From contig NC_046679.1 in NCBI RefSeq assembly GCF_009870125.1, positions 20,522,001 through 20,586,000 of the forward strand: 64,000 bases of DNA, in the 5' to 3' direction. The notes under the pieces are model-generated. The model searched no databases and was not told the DNA's origin. It saw nothing but the letters and a program-made list of their open reading frames with translations. Positions 36,558-46,159 of this stretch are shown piece by piece. Origin of the DNA: Drosophila pseudoobscura. Taxonomy: Eukaryota > Arthropoda > Insecta > Diptera > Drosophilidae. Made by a program: the position numbers and the translations under genes. Each line of letters opens with the position of its first letter. Within the stretch, counting starts at the first letter, position 1.

Positions 36558-39500
36558 CTTCCGTTTGGTGAACAAAGAGGCGTCAGTATTTTTAGTCTAT
36601 TTGATACAGGTAGCCCTGTAAGTTTTATTCATAAGTCTTTGATACCGAAGTCGGCTATAGTTGAAGCCTATAATGAAGTTAGGAAATACTATGGACTAGG
36701 AGGACAACCAATTCCCATATGGGGAAAATTTAAGTGCCATATTGAATTTTGCACAAAGAAATATATCGTTTTATTAAACATCGTAGATGATAACATGCTG
36801 CCTTTGCCGGTATTGTTGGGACGCGATGCCCTTAAAGTTATTGAAGTAAAATTAGTTCATAAGAAAAATATCAATGCGAAGCAACACACACCATTAAGTT
36901 CGCTAAAGCAAAAAGCTATTAGTTTAACCTGCGCGTCTTTATTCACCGAAAGTAAAAATAATATTAACATAAGACTATATGATAAGTTAGACGGTAATCA
37001 ATCAGAAAGAAGCGAGCTAATCAAACGTTGTAATCCATTTAAAAATCAGACACAAGAAAACTCAAGGAATGACAAAATGGTCATCGAGAATATGAATCAA
37101 GGCGACGAATTCAGTAACTTTTGTGCGTCGGTAGAGATTGATGAAGAGGAACATATTAACGTAGGTTTCGAATTTGGCCCCACTATTGCAGAAAAGTGTA
37201 GGGAAGTTATTAAGACATACTATTTACACAAAGAATTTGACTTTAAAGCACCACCAAAGTATCAGATGCAGATTCGTGTAACAGAAACAACACCATTTCA
37301 TTGTACTCCGCGTCGTTTATCCTACCATGAGAGAGAGAAAGTAGCTGAAATAGTAGATGATCTGTTAGAAAAGAAAGTAATCCGTCATAGTGAGTCTCCT
37401 TATGCTTCCCCGTTGGTCCTAGTAAAAAAAAAATCAGGAGAACTTCGAATGTGTGTCGATTACCGTGGTCTGAACAAACGAATTGTTAAAGATAATTTCC
37501 CATTGCCCCTTATTGAGGACTGTCTTGAGTTTTTAGAAAACAAGTGCTGTTTTTCCATTATAGATTTGAAAAGCGGGTATCATCAAATAGGCGTAGAAGA
37601 AAAATCGGTTCCGTATACATCGTTTGTGACACCGCAAGGACAGTATGAGTACTTGAGAATGCCCTTTGGGTTAAAAAATGGATCAGCTATTTTTCAAAGA
37701 TTTATTTCGGAGCTCTTGAGAGACTTTATTAGGAACAAAAGCATTGTAGTGTACATGGATGATATATTAGTAGCGACTAAAACAGTTGAAGAACACATGG
37801 ATATATTAAAAAGACTATGCATTCGGTTTAGCGAGCAAAATTTAGAGATAAATTTAAAAAAGTGTAGGTTTGTCAATCGAAACATCGATTTCCTGGGGTA
37901 TAAAGTTAATCAAAACGGAATAGTTCCTAGTGATTCCCATATTGAGGCCTTGAAAAAATACCCAGTCCCTCAAAATGTAAAAGCACTGCACTCATGCTTG
38001 GGATTCTTTTCGTACTTTCGACGTTTCATGTTGTCATTTGCGACGACAGCTAAGCCCTTGGTGCAGTTGTTAAAAGAAGGGGGTCCGTTTCCTATGAATA
38101 GAGAACAGGTGAAGACGTTTGAAACTCTTAAGAATGCGTTGGCAAATCCTCCGGTATTAGCCATTTTTAGCCCAAATAGAGAAACGGAATTACATACAGA
38201 CGCAAGTTCATACGGTTATGGCGCAATACTGATGCAAAGACAAGATGATGGGAAGATGCACCCTGTGTCCTATTATTCTGGCAAAACAACAGAAACAGAA
38301 TCACGTTATCATAGTTTCGAACTAGAGACATTAGCTATAATTTATGCATTGAGGCGTTTTAGAGCATATTTGGAGCATAGGTCCTTCAAAATAATCACGG
38401 ATTGTAATTCGTTAGTACAGACGTTAACCAGAAAGTCAATTAGTCCTAAGATAGCACGGTGGTCCCTAGAGTTAGAGAACTATGATTACTCCATTATGCA
38501 CAGACCTGGGGCCAGTATGGCGCACGTTGATGCGCTGAGCAGACAAGATCAAGTGACGAATATGTTAGAGGATGGTTATAGAGTCAAATACGGTTTAGAA
38601 AAGTCTAATTTAGAAAAAGATGATAGTAGAAAGCATTATACAAGGAATAGTGTAAGTAGAGACAACCCTAGTAGTGAGCATAGAGGTACCGTAGAGAACC
38701 CTGTGATTAAGTGTAGAGAATTAAATATCAGTAGAGAGCGTAGAGGTACCGTAGAGAACCCTGTGATTAAGTGTAGAGAATTAAATATCAGTAGAGAGCG
38801 TAGTAGTACAGTAGAGAACCCTGCGATTGAGTGTGGAGAATCAAGTGCAGTAGGAAGTAGATTGGGAAATAGGTGGAAGTCTGATGATAGAGAGAACCTT
38901 GGTAGTGATTGTAGAGATAACATAGAGAATAGTGAATATAGGGAAGAGGATGGATCGAAGATTGAAATTAGAGATTTGAGCCAATGTAGAGGAAGCGTTA
39001 ACGATGTGGTGGGGGGAGTAAAGTACATTAGTAGTAGGAATTCAGATAAAGTGAAAAAATGTGTTGAGGATACAGTAGAGAGGGACAAGTTAGAGTTTCA
39101 GGAGGAAAGATTACTAAAATCATTGATAGTTGGGGTAGTAGGTGCAACGCCAGAAGATGTTGATTTGATATTGCAAACAGAACAGATGCGAGACAAGGAA
39201 GTAGTTAGGATTCGAAAAATGCTAGAGGATGGAATTGAAGTAGATTTTGAAATGATAGATGGTATTGTTTACAAGAGGAGTTGTGAAAACAAACTATGTT
39301 TCTATGTACCAATGTGTATGGAAGAGCAGTTGATAAGGCGGTCACACGAAAAACTAGGACATTTGGCCGCAGAGAAGTGCGTGAGTGACCTTTTGAGGAC
39401 CTACTGGTTTCCGTCAATGAGAAGTAAAGTGGCAAGGTTCATCAGAAACTGTCTACCGTGTATACTACACTCGATGCCTAAAACAATCCATAACAGAACG

Positions 39501-40403
39501 CTCCATAGTATCCCAAAGTCGTGTGTTCCTTTTCATACCCTACATGTTGATCATTTGGGTCCATTGCCGAGTATTAGATCTAAGCGAAAACACCTCCTTG
39601 TGGTAATAGATGCATTCACTAAGTTTGTCAAATTGTTCCCGGTTAATAGTACCAGCACGCGGGAAGCGAAGGATGCCTTAAGTAAATATTTTGATTTCTA
39701 TAGTCGCCCTACTAGGATAATATCAGATCGTGGGACCTGTTTCACCTCGTTAGAGTTCTCTAGTTTTCTGCAGGAGAGAGGGATAGAGCACATTAAGGTA
39801 GCTACAGGTGCACCGCAGGCGAATGGCCAAGTGGAGCGGGTGAATCGTGTTCTTACTCCTATGTTAGGAAAACTGTCAGAGCCCCTTGAGCAAGCCGATT
39901 GGTATAGGTTGATGAGCAAGGTAGAGCACGCCATTAATAACTCCGTTAACAGCAGTACGAAAAAGACACCTAGCACATTGTTATTTGGAATACCCCAGAA
40001 AGGACCCGTTGTAGATGAATTAACCGAATACCTAGAGGAGAAGTTAGCGTCAGAACTTAGAGAGTTGGAAACTATAAGAGAAATAGCAAGTGAGAACATA
40101 CGGTTGTCGCAGAAAAGAAATGAGAAGATGTATGCCCATAAACATAGAGCCCCATTAAAGTATGAACCTGGTGACTATGTAGCAGTCCGGCATGTGGACA
40201 CAACACCGGGGATCAATAAGAAGTTCGCACCAAAGTATCGAGGACCGTACAGGATCAATAGAGTTTTGGATAATGATCGTTATGAGGTTGTCGACATTGA
40301 TGACTGTCAGTTGACGCAAATGCCATTCCGAAGTATACTAGAACCAGCAAGGCTTAAACCCTGGGTAGAGTGTAATGATAAAACCATGGTCTCATGTTGT
40401 TAA
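36558..40403 (+). CDS. pol: Pol polyprotein (protease, RT, RNase H, integrase)
   Basis: In the same frame as gag, beginning directly after its TGA; no ATG start is needed if it is made by readthrough. Retroviral-type protease comes first, with FDTGS at 36600-36614. Reverse transcriptase is next, with LRMCVDYRGLN (from about 37443), MPFGLKN and the YMDD catalytic box near 37752. RNase H begins at LHTDASSYGYGA (about 38190). A linker of about 200 residues has a 20-residue unit repeated three times (60-bp period, 38681-38860). Integrase has an HHCC finger (about 39345-39470), Asp and Asp-Glu catalytic region including ISDRGTCF, and a GPY/F-type KYRGPYRI near the C-terminus. No frame break was seen, so it is probably active or recently so. 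Confidence 0.93.
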   Translation, partial: LPFGEQRGVSIFSLFDTGSPVSFIHKSLIPKSAIVEAYNEVRKYYGLGGQPIPIWGKFKCHIEFCTKKYIVLLNIVDDNMLPLPVLLGRDALKVIEVKLVHKKNINAKQHTPLSSLKQKAISLTCASLFTESKNNINIRLYDKLDGNQSERSELIKRCNPFKNQTQENSRNDKMVIENMNQGDEFSNFCASVEIDEEEHINVGFEFGPTIAEKCREVIKTYYLHKEFDFKAPPKYQMQIRVTETTPFHCTPRRLSYHEREKVAEIVDDLLEKKVIRHSESPYASPLVLVKKKSGELRMCVDYRGLNKRIVKDNFPLPLIEDCLEFLENKCCFSIIDLKSGYHQIGVEEKSVPYTSFVTPQGQYEYLRMPFGLKNGSAIFQRFISELLRDFIRNKSIVVYMDDILVATKTVEEHMDILKRLCIRFSEQNLEINLKKCRFVNRNIDFLGYKVNQNGIVPSDSHIEALKKYPVPQNVKALHSCLGFFSYFRRFMLSFATTAKPLVQLLKEGGPFPMNREQVKTFETLKNALANPPVLAIFSPNRETELHTDASSYGYGAILMQRQDDGKMHPVSYYSGKTTETESRYHSFELETLAIIYALRRFRAYLEHRSFKIITDCNSLVQTLTRKSISPKIARWSLELENYDYSIMHRPGASMAHVDALSRQDQVTNMLEDGYRVKYGLEKSNLEKDDSRKHYTRNSVSRDNPSSEHRGTVENPVIKCRELNISRERRGTVENPVIKCRELNISRERSSTVENPAIECGESSAVGSRLGNRWKSDDRENLGSDCRDNIENSEYREEDGSKIEIRDLSQCRGSVNDVVGGVKYISSRNSDKVKKCVEDTVERDKLEFQEERLLKSLIVGVVGATPEDVDLILQTEQMRDKEVVRIRKMLEDGIEVDFEMIDGIVYKRSCENKLCFYVPMCMEEQLIRRSHEKLGHLAAEKCVSDLLRTYWFPSMRSKVARFIRNCLPCILHSMPKTIHNRTLHSIPKSCVPFHTLHVDHLGPLPSIRSKRKHLLVVIDAFTKFVKLFPVNSTSTREAKDALSKYFDFYSRPTRIISDRGTCFTSLEFSSFLQERGIEHIKVATGAPQANGQVERVNRVLTPMLGKLSEPLEQADWYRLMSKVEHAINNSVNSSTKKTPSTLLFGIPQKGPVVDELTEYLEEKLASELRELETIREIASENIRLSQKRNEKMYAHKHRAPLKYEPGDYVAVRHVDTTPGINKKFAPKYRGPYRINRVLDNDRYEVVDIDDCQLTQMPFRSILEPARLKPWVECNDKTMVSCC
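38681..38860 (+). repeat. 60-bp tandem repeat inside pol
   Basis: Three in-frame units beginning CATAGAGGTACC, CGTAGAGGTACC and CGTAGTAGTACA. The first two are nearly identical and the third is diverged. They lie in the variable linker between RNase H and integrase and add 20 residues each. Confidence 0.9.
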
Positions 40404-40509
40404 TCGATGAAGTAGTATGTAAAGTAAGACAATACCGACTAAGAAATGTTTAACCAACTGTATGCCTTAGTGTGTAGATCGTGGGCGATCTGTAGTCAGG
40501 TTGCCCGAA
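40404..40509 (+). other. Internal 3' region of the LTR element
   Basis: 106 bp between the pol stop and the 3' LTR. A purine-rich polypurine tract is expected directly before the LTR, but the sequence there is GTAGTCAGGTTGCCCGAA. Short similarity is seen to the region after the 5' LTR (TCAGGT, then TTGCCC and AA). Confidence 0.6.
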
Positions 40510-40700
40510 TGTAAGATATGAATATTAGTTTATAAGATTTGAATATTAGTTACTCATCGATAGTATTATAAGAAATACCAATGTACCCGATATATCGATA
40601 CTTGTCCTCGACAAGTATCGATATGCCAACACAAATCAATTGATATACGACAATGAAGACAGAAGAACATATAATAAAACCGTGCTATTAAAAGTTTACA
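40510..40700 (+). repeat. 3' LTR of the Gypsy-type element
   Basis: 191 bp, identical by eye to the 5' LTR, including the 15-bp-arm inverted repeat at 40592-40624. It is followed by the second copy of the AATT target duplication (40701-40704). Confidence 0.95.
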
Positions 40701-42798
40701 AATTATTCAATAAAAATCAAGAATAACAATTATAATAACGATTATTCAATAAAAATCAAGAATAACAATTATAATAACGATTATTCAATAAAAATCAAGA
40801 ATAACAATTATAATAACGATTATTCAATAAAAATCAAGAATAACAATTATAATAACAATTATAATAACGATTATTCTATAAAAATCAAGAATAACAATTA
40901 TAATAACGATTATTCAATAAAAATCAAGAATAACAATTATAATAACAATTATAATAACGATTATTCAATAAAAATCAAGAATAACAATTATAATAACAAT
41001 TATAATAACGATTATTCAATAAAAATCAAGAATAACAATTATAATAACGATTATTCAATAAAAATCAAGAATAACAATTATAATAACAATTATAATAACG
41101 ATTATTCAATAAAAATCAAGAATAACAATTATAATAACGATTATTCAATAAAAATCAAGAATAACAATTATAATAACGATTATTCAATAAAAATCAAGAA
41201 TAACAATTATAATAACAATTATAATAACGATTATTCTATAAAAATCAAGAATAACAATTATAATAACGATTATTCAATAAAAATCAAGAATAACAATTAT
41301 AATAACGATTATTCAATAAAAATCAAGAATAACAATTATAATAACGATTATTCAATAAAAATCAAGAATAACAATTATAATAACAATTATAATAACGATT
41401 ATTCAATAAAAATCAAGAATAACAATTATAATAACAATTATAATAACAATTATAATAACGATTATTCAATAAAAATCAAGAATAACAATTATAATAACAA
41501 TTATAATAACGATTATTCAATAAAAATCAAGAATAACAATTATAATAACAATTATAATAACGATTATTCAATAAAAATCAAGAATAACAATTATAATAAC
41601 AATTATTCAATAAAAATCAAGAATAACAATTATAATAACGATTATTCAATAAAAATCAAGAATAACAATTATAATAACGATTATTCAATAAAAATCAAGA
41701 ATAACAATTATAATAACAATTATAATAACGATTATTCAATAAAAATCAAGAATAACAATTATAATAACGATTATTCAATAAAAATCAAGAATAACAATTA
41801 TAATAACAATTATAATAACGATTATTCAATAAAAATCAAGAATAACAATTATAATAACGATTATTCAATAAAAATCAAGAATAACAATTATAATAACGAT
41901 TATTCAATAAAAATCAAGAATAACAATTATAATAACAATTATAATAACGATTATTCAATAAAAATCAAGAATAACAATTATAATAACAATTATTCAATAA
42001 AAATCAAGAATAACAATTATAATAACGATTATTCAATAAAAATCAAGAATAACAATTATTCAATAAAAATCAAGAATAACAATTATAATAACGATTATTC
42101 AATAAAAATCAAGAATAACAATTATAATAACAATTATAATAACGATTATTCAATAAAAATCAAGAATAACAATTATAATAACAATTATAATAACAATTAT
42201 TCAATAAAAATCAAGAATAACAATTATAATAACGATTATTCAATAAAAATCAAGAATAACAATTATAATAACGATTATTCAATAAAAATCAAGAATAACA
42301 ATTATAATAACAATTATAATAACGATTATTCAATAAAAATCAAGAATAACAATTATAATAACAATTATTCAATAACAATCAAGAATAACAATTATAATAA
42401 CGATTATTCAATAAAAATCAAGAATAACAATTATAATAACGATTATTCAATACAAATCAAGAATAAAAATTATAATAACAATTATAATAACGATTATTCA
42501 ATAAAAATCAAGAATAACAATTATAATAACAATTATAATAACGATTATTCAATAAAAATCAAGAATAACAATTATAATAACGATTATTCAATAAAAATCA
42601 AGAATAACAATTATAATAACGATTATTCAATAAAAATCAAGAATAACAATTATAATAACAATTATAATAACAATTATACAACAAAAATCAAGAATAACTA
42701 TTATAATAACAATTATTCAATAAAAATCAAGAATAATAATTATAATAACAATTATTCAATAAAAATCAAAAATAATAATTATGTTATAAAAATCAAGA
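40701..42798 (+). repeat. 39-bp AT-rich satellite array, right part
   Basis: About 50 tandem units. The basic length is 39 bp; variants of 51 and 63 bp add one or two copies of a 12-bp AATTATAATAAC submodule, and a 27-bp unit near 42050 lacks one. Central units are nearly identical, while the last four or five (from 42660) are degenerate, as expected from unequal exchange. All length variants are multiples of three, and the forward frame stays open from 40689 to a TGA at 42918 with no ATG until 42807. The array ends against the head of DINE copy C. Confidence 0.95.
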
Positions 42799-43398
42799 TA
42801 CTTAAAATGAGTGTAGGCGTACATACATATGTTAGATTTGTGGTGAAAATGGAGGTGTGTAACGTCCAGAGGGATAAAGTATATATATTCTTGATCAGCA
42901 TCAATAGCCGAGTCGATTGAACCCCGTCTGTCTGTCCGTCCCTATAAGCGCCTAGGGCTCAAAGATTATAAGAGCTAGAGCAACGACATTTTGTATCCAG
43001 ACTTCTGTAATATGTCACTATTACACATACATTTCAAAATTTCGCCCCACAGGAGGCGGAAGGGACCTCCACAAAGGACGAAAATATGTGGCATCCACAA
43101 TATTGAAGATTCCAGAAAACTAAAAACGCGCAATCATAGAGAATGACCAGATTGCTATCAGATTGCTGAATCTGGTTCTGATTGGATCATTTTTATAGCC
43201 AAAGCGAAACAAATCAATTTGCAGTGTCTACGCAGCGCCCGACGACATGTTCATACTGATTTTCTGTCTCTCTCGCACGAACTCTTTGTCGTGCCGTTTA
43301 ATATTAGCAGCGTCTGCCGGAGAAGAGCCATACTGACTAAGTATCGGGTATAAATGTAGAGTTGCGGTGTCCGCAGCAACTCACAACGTTCCCCCTCG
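42799..43398 (+). mobile_element. DINE-1-like element, copy C
   Basis: Starts at a degenerate GATACTTAAAATGAGT, keeps the ATATATTCTTGATCAGCATC core and one AGCTAGAGCAAC/CCACAAAGGACGA module. It ends with the right terminus: AAGTATCGGGTATAAATGTA, then a GAGTTGC...GCAACTC inverted repeat and ACAACGTTCCCCCTCG. The end hairpin fits a Helentron-type 3' end. A Tc1 remnant abuts it at 43399. Confidence 0.75.
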
Positions 43399-44065
43399 TT
43401 AATACTTGGTTGGTCCACCATTGGCATCTATTACAGCCTGTTGTGGGCGGAACTTCGACCCAAGCTCAAATAAAGGCGGTTTTGAGACTTTCCCGACTGC
43501 TGATGTCATACTTCCGTACCAATCTTTCTAAAATGTCCCAAAGATGTTCGATGTGGGGTGGTGAACGAAGCTGTCTTGGGGCACAATACAGCAACCAATC
43601 CCGCACATGTGCGGAGTGCTTTGGTTCTTTGTCCTGCTGGAAGATCCAACTGCTTCCCAGGCTCAGTGCATCTACCGATGGTTTCAAATCGTCCAATATC
43701 TTCTTAAACTGGAAGCGATCCATATTCCATTCCACAAACACCAAGTTGCGACGCCATAGCGTCCCAAACCATTACACTACCGCCTCCATGCTTGCCGGAA
43801 ATCAATGGTTTCTTTCGTGGAACTCGGCTCTTGAAACCATCCTTGTGCGAAAAATTATCAATTGCTTTTGGGTGCACAATGACTCCGGAATTCTTTTCGA
43901 TGTGTTCCGACCATTTTGGTGCACTTATCTTCTGGTTTTTATTGACTTCCTTGAGGCTGCTTCTCTCGTCGCAACTCGATAGCTTCTTTGGCCTTCCTTA
44001 TCTCTTCTTATTCCGCATGATGGTCTGGACGGTGGATCGACTTAATTTGACTATATGATAGGCTG
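43399..44065 (-). pseudogene. Tc1-like transposase remnant (broken)
   Basis: On the minus strand, translation from about 44050 shows LSRSTVQTIMR (helix-turn-helix), GRPKKLSS, then GGGSVMVWD. After a frame break the C-terminal catalytic region reads FQQDKEPKHSAHVRDWLL (with the second catalytic Asp), CAPRQLRSPP and HIEHLWDILERLVRKY. It stops at 43399-43401 after GGPTKY, the usual Tc1 ending. The segment between SPP and IEHLWD that normally carries SPDLNP is deleted, and the N-terminus and terminal inverted repeats are missing. About 670 bp remain of a roughly 1-kb gene, so it is inactive. Confidence 0.8.
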
Positions 44066-44430
44066 ATAATCAAATTTCGCACAAAAGACTGTATTTCCTT
44101 CCTTTTTTCCATTTTTTTTTTTTTTAAAGAGTAATAATAAGACCCAATACACACACTTGATAGGCAACGAGCTAAGCGTCAAAATAGTCGGGGATTTTCC
44201 TTTTTTACCAACTATTTCTAGGAATATTAAAGGGAATTCCCTCGCTGTATGTATTCTTTTTTCCGTTAACATTTTATGTTCTGTCCTAGTAACTTTAGTA
44301 TACATACATAATTTTCTTTTCTGAAGTAATGATAACTGTATGTGTTCTAAACAATGGCCCTTACTTTTCATTGCGAAAACCCGAAATATTGAAAAATTGA
44401 TGCTGTATGTTGACTTTTTTCCTTGACGTA
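44066..44430. other. AT-rich sequence between Tc1 remnant and DINE copy D
   Basis: Contains a T13 run near 44114 and no recognised gene. It may be the 5' non-coding end of the Tc1 element, but I could not identify its terminal repeat. Confidence 0.35.
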
Positions 44431-45058
44431 GATCAACGACATTTTGTGTCTAGACTTCTGTGACTTCTGCCACCACAATGGACGAAAATCTGTGGCTTCC
44501 ACAATTTTAAGGATACGAGAAAACCAAAAATTCAGAATCGTAGACTATGACTATATCTTCTTGTTTAGATCTGAACCACATCATATCAATATTATAGCCA
44601 GAATAAAGAAAACAATTTCATTCCCACTCGCTCTGCCTCTTTCATGGTCGGCTTTGCATATCGCTGAAAATTAGCGCCTAGATCTCAGAGACCATATAAG
44701 CTAGAGCATCCAAATTTGGTATCCACACTCCTGTTAGATCTTACTCTTACAAGTTTATTTCAAAGTTTTCCCCCACCACCTTCCGCCCCCAACAAAAGAC
44801 GAAAATCTGTGGCCTCCAAAATTTTTAAGACAAGAGAATATTAAGAACGCACAATCCATGTCTACCAGATTGCCGAATCTGGATCAGATCACTACGCAGC
44901 GCCCGACGAAACGTTCTGCCTTATTTTCTTTCTCCCTCGCACACAATCTTTGTCGTTCAATGTTAGTGCCGTCTGACGGAGGAGAGCCATACTGTCTAAG
45001 TATCGGGCATAAATGTAGAGTTGTGGTCGCAGCAGCAACTCACAACGTTCCCCCTCGT
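44431..45058 (+). mobile_element. DINE-1-like element, copy D (5'-truncated)
   Basis: Begins inside an internal module (CAACGACATTTTGTGTCTAG), has two degenerate modules with GACGAAAATCTGTGGC strings, and ends with the same terminus as copy C, including GTATCGGGCATAAATGTAGA and CACAACGTTCCCCCTCGT. No coding content. Confidence 0.7.
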
Positions 45059-45423
45059 TTTCTCAGCAAATGTTTTAATCCTATAACTTTAAGTCTTAGG
45101 GCTTAGAAATCTGCATATTCCGGGAAAATTTCCCATAGTAACCAATCCAATGTATTAAGCACAGTATGTAGGAAGGGGAAATCATTAATAAAATGCATAA
45201 TTTCGACAACGAATTTGTTATCTTGAGGTGCCATTTTACAACATTACCATTTTATGTGTCTGCCAGTCTACCAGCCAGCAAATACGATAAGAAAAACCAC
45301 AGCTTTGAAGAGATCCTTAGAAAAAAATTAGCGGGAATGTATAGGATCTATAATATTTGACCTTGAAGGCCATGAAATGTATATATCAAGTATTACTTCT
45401 CATTTTTATTAAAACAAATTATA
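45059..45423. other. Unassigned AT-rich sequence between DINE copies
   Basis: No open frame, repeat or RNA gene recognised. It may be the remaining original intergenic DNA, or an older transposon. Confidence 0.4.
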
Positions 45424-46154
45424 ACGAGAGATAACGTTGTGAGTTACTGCTGCGACCGCAACTCTACATTTATGTAAGAATGAAAAGGAAAACTGGCACA
45501 TTGAGGGAGCAGTGGTTAACAGCAGTAGTGGAAGATCAACAGCAGATCAAGAGCAGTAATAACAGCAGAAGATGAACAGCTGATAAGCAGGAACAGCAGG
45601 GAAGAAGGGAAACCGAGAAAGTCAGTCGAAAGAGAGAACAGCAGCATACGGACGCGACTCAAGCAGCAGCAGAAAATCAGCAGAAACAAGCCGTAACCTT
45701 AGGAACTTTTGTAATCACAAATTCCAGGCCACCGCGATAATAATACGAATAAACAATAGTCTAAATAATATCTTACATTTATACCCGATACTTTGACAGT
45801 ATGGCTCTCCTCCGGCAGACGCCGAATACATTGAACGACAAAGAGTGTGGGCGAGAGAGACAGAATATCAGTCAGAACTAGCCACTGAAAGTTTATTTGT
45901 TCCTTTTGGTTATAACAATAATCCGGTCTGATCCAGATTCGGCAGTCTGGATACAAAATATCGTTGCTCTAGCTCTTATAGTCTCTGAGCCCTAGGCGCT
46001 CATCGGGACGGACAGACAAACATGGCTCTATCGACTCGGCTATTGATGATGATCAAGAATAAAAATAATTTATGGGGTCGGAAACGCTTCCTTCTGGACT
46101 ACACACACATCCAGTTTAGCCACAAATCTATACTCCTATTGAGTATCGGGTATA
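45424..46154 (-). mobile_element. DINE-1-like element, copy E (minus strand), split by a solo LTR
   Basis: The reverse complement has the same head (TATACCCGATACTCAATAGG, at 46154), the ATTCTTGATCATCATCAATA core and AGAGCTAGAGCAACGATATT module. It ends with GTAGAGTTGCGGTCGCAGCA and CTCACAACGTT near 45424. The end is interrupted at 45473-45777 by a solo LTR. Joining across one TTTA copy restores the expected terminus. It lies opposite in orientation to copies B-D. Confidence 0.75.
45473..45777 (+). mobile_element. Solo LTR (305 bp) inserted in DINE copy E
   Basis: TGTAAGA...TCTTACA gives 7-bp inverted ends, flanked by the 4-bp target duplication TTTA (45469-45472 and 45778-45781). Inside are CAGCAG-rich sequence and an AATAAA at 45748-45753, as in a retroviral-type LTR. 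No internal region or second LTR is present, so it is probably left by LTR-LTR recombination. Strand is inferred from the AATAAA. The family differs in sequence from the 35031-40700 element apart from the TGTAAG end. Confidence 0.8.
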
Positions 46155-46159
46155 AAAAT

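Larger units (their letters stand above)
35031..40700 (+). mobile_element. Complete Ty3/Gypsy-type LTR retrotransposon
   Basis: 5,670 bp with two 191-bp LTRs that I read as identical, flanked by a 4-bp target duplication AATT (35027-35030 and 40701-40704). It encodes Gag with two CCHC zinc knuckles, then protease, reverse transcriptase, RNase H and integrase in Ty3/Gypsy order. No env frame is present: only about 110 nt separate pol from the 3' LTR. Gag and pol share one frame, separated by a single TGA. Identical LTRs and open frames indicate a recent insertion. It sits inside the satellite array. I cannot name the family. Confidence 0.95.

Noticed and set aside
38636..39088. 150-codon minus-strand open frame in pol
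   Set aside because: Made by the 60-bp tandem repeat in the pol linker, read backwards.
34253..42798. Regularly spaced repeats suggesting a CRISPR array
   Set aside because: Eukaryotic context, no unique spacers and head-to-tail 39-bp units: a satellite.
35031..45777. Whether the solo LTR (45473-45777) belongs to the same family as the complete element
   Set aside because: Only the terminal TGTAAG is shared; length (305 versus 191 bp) and interior differ.
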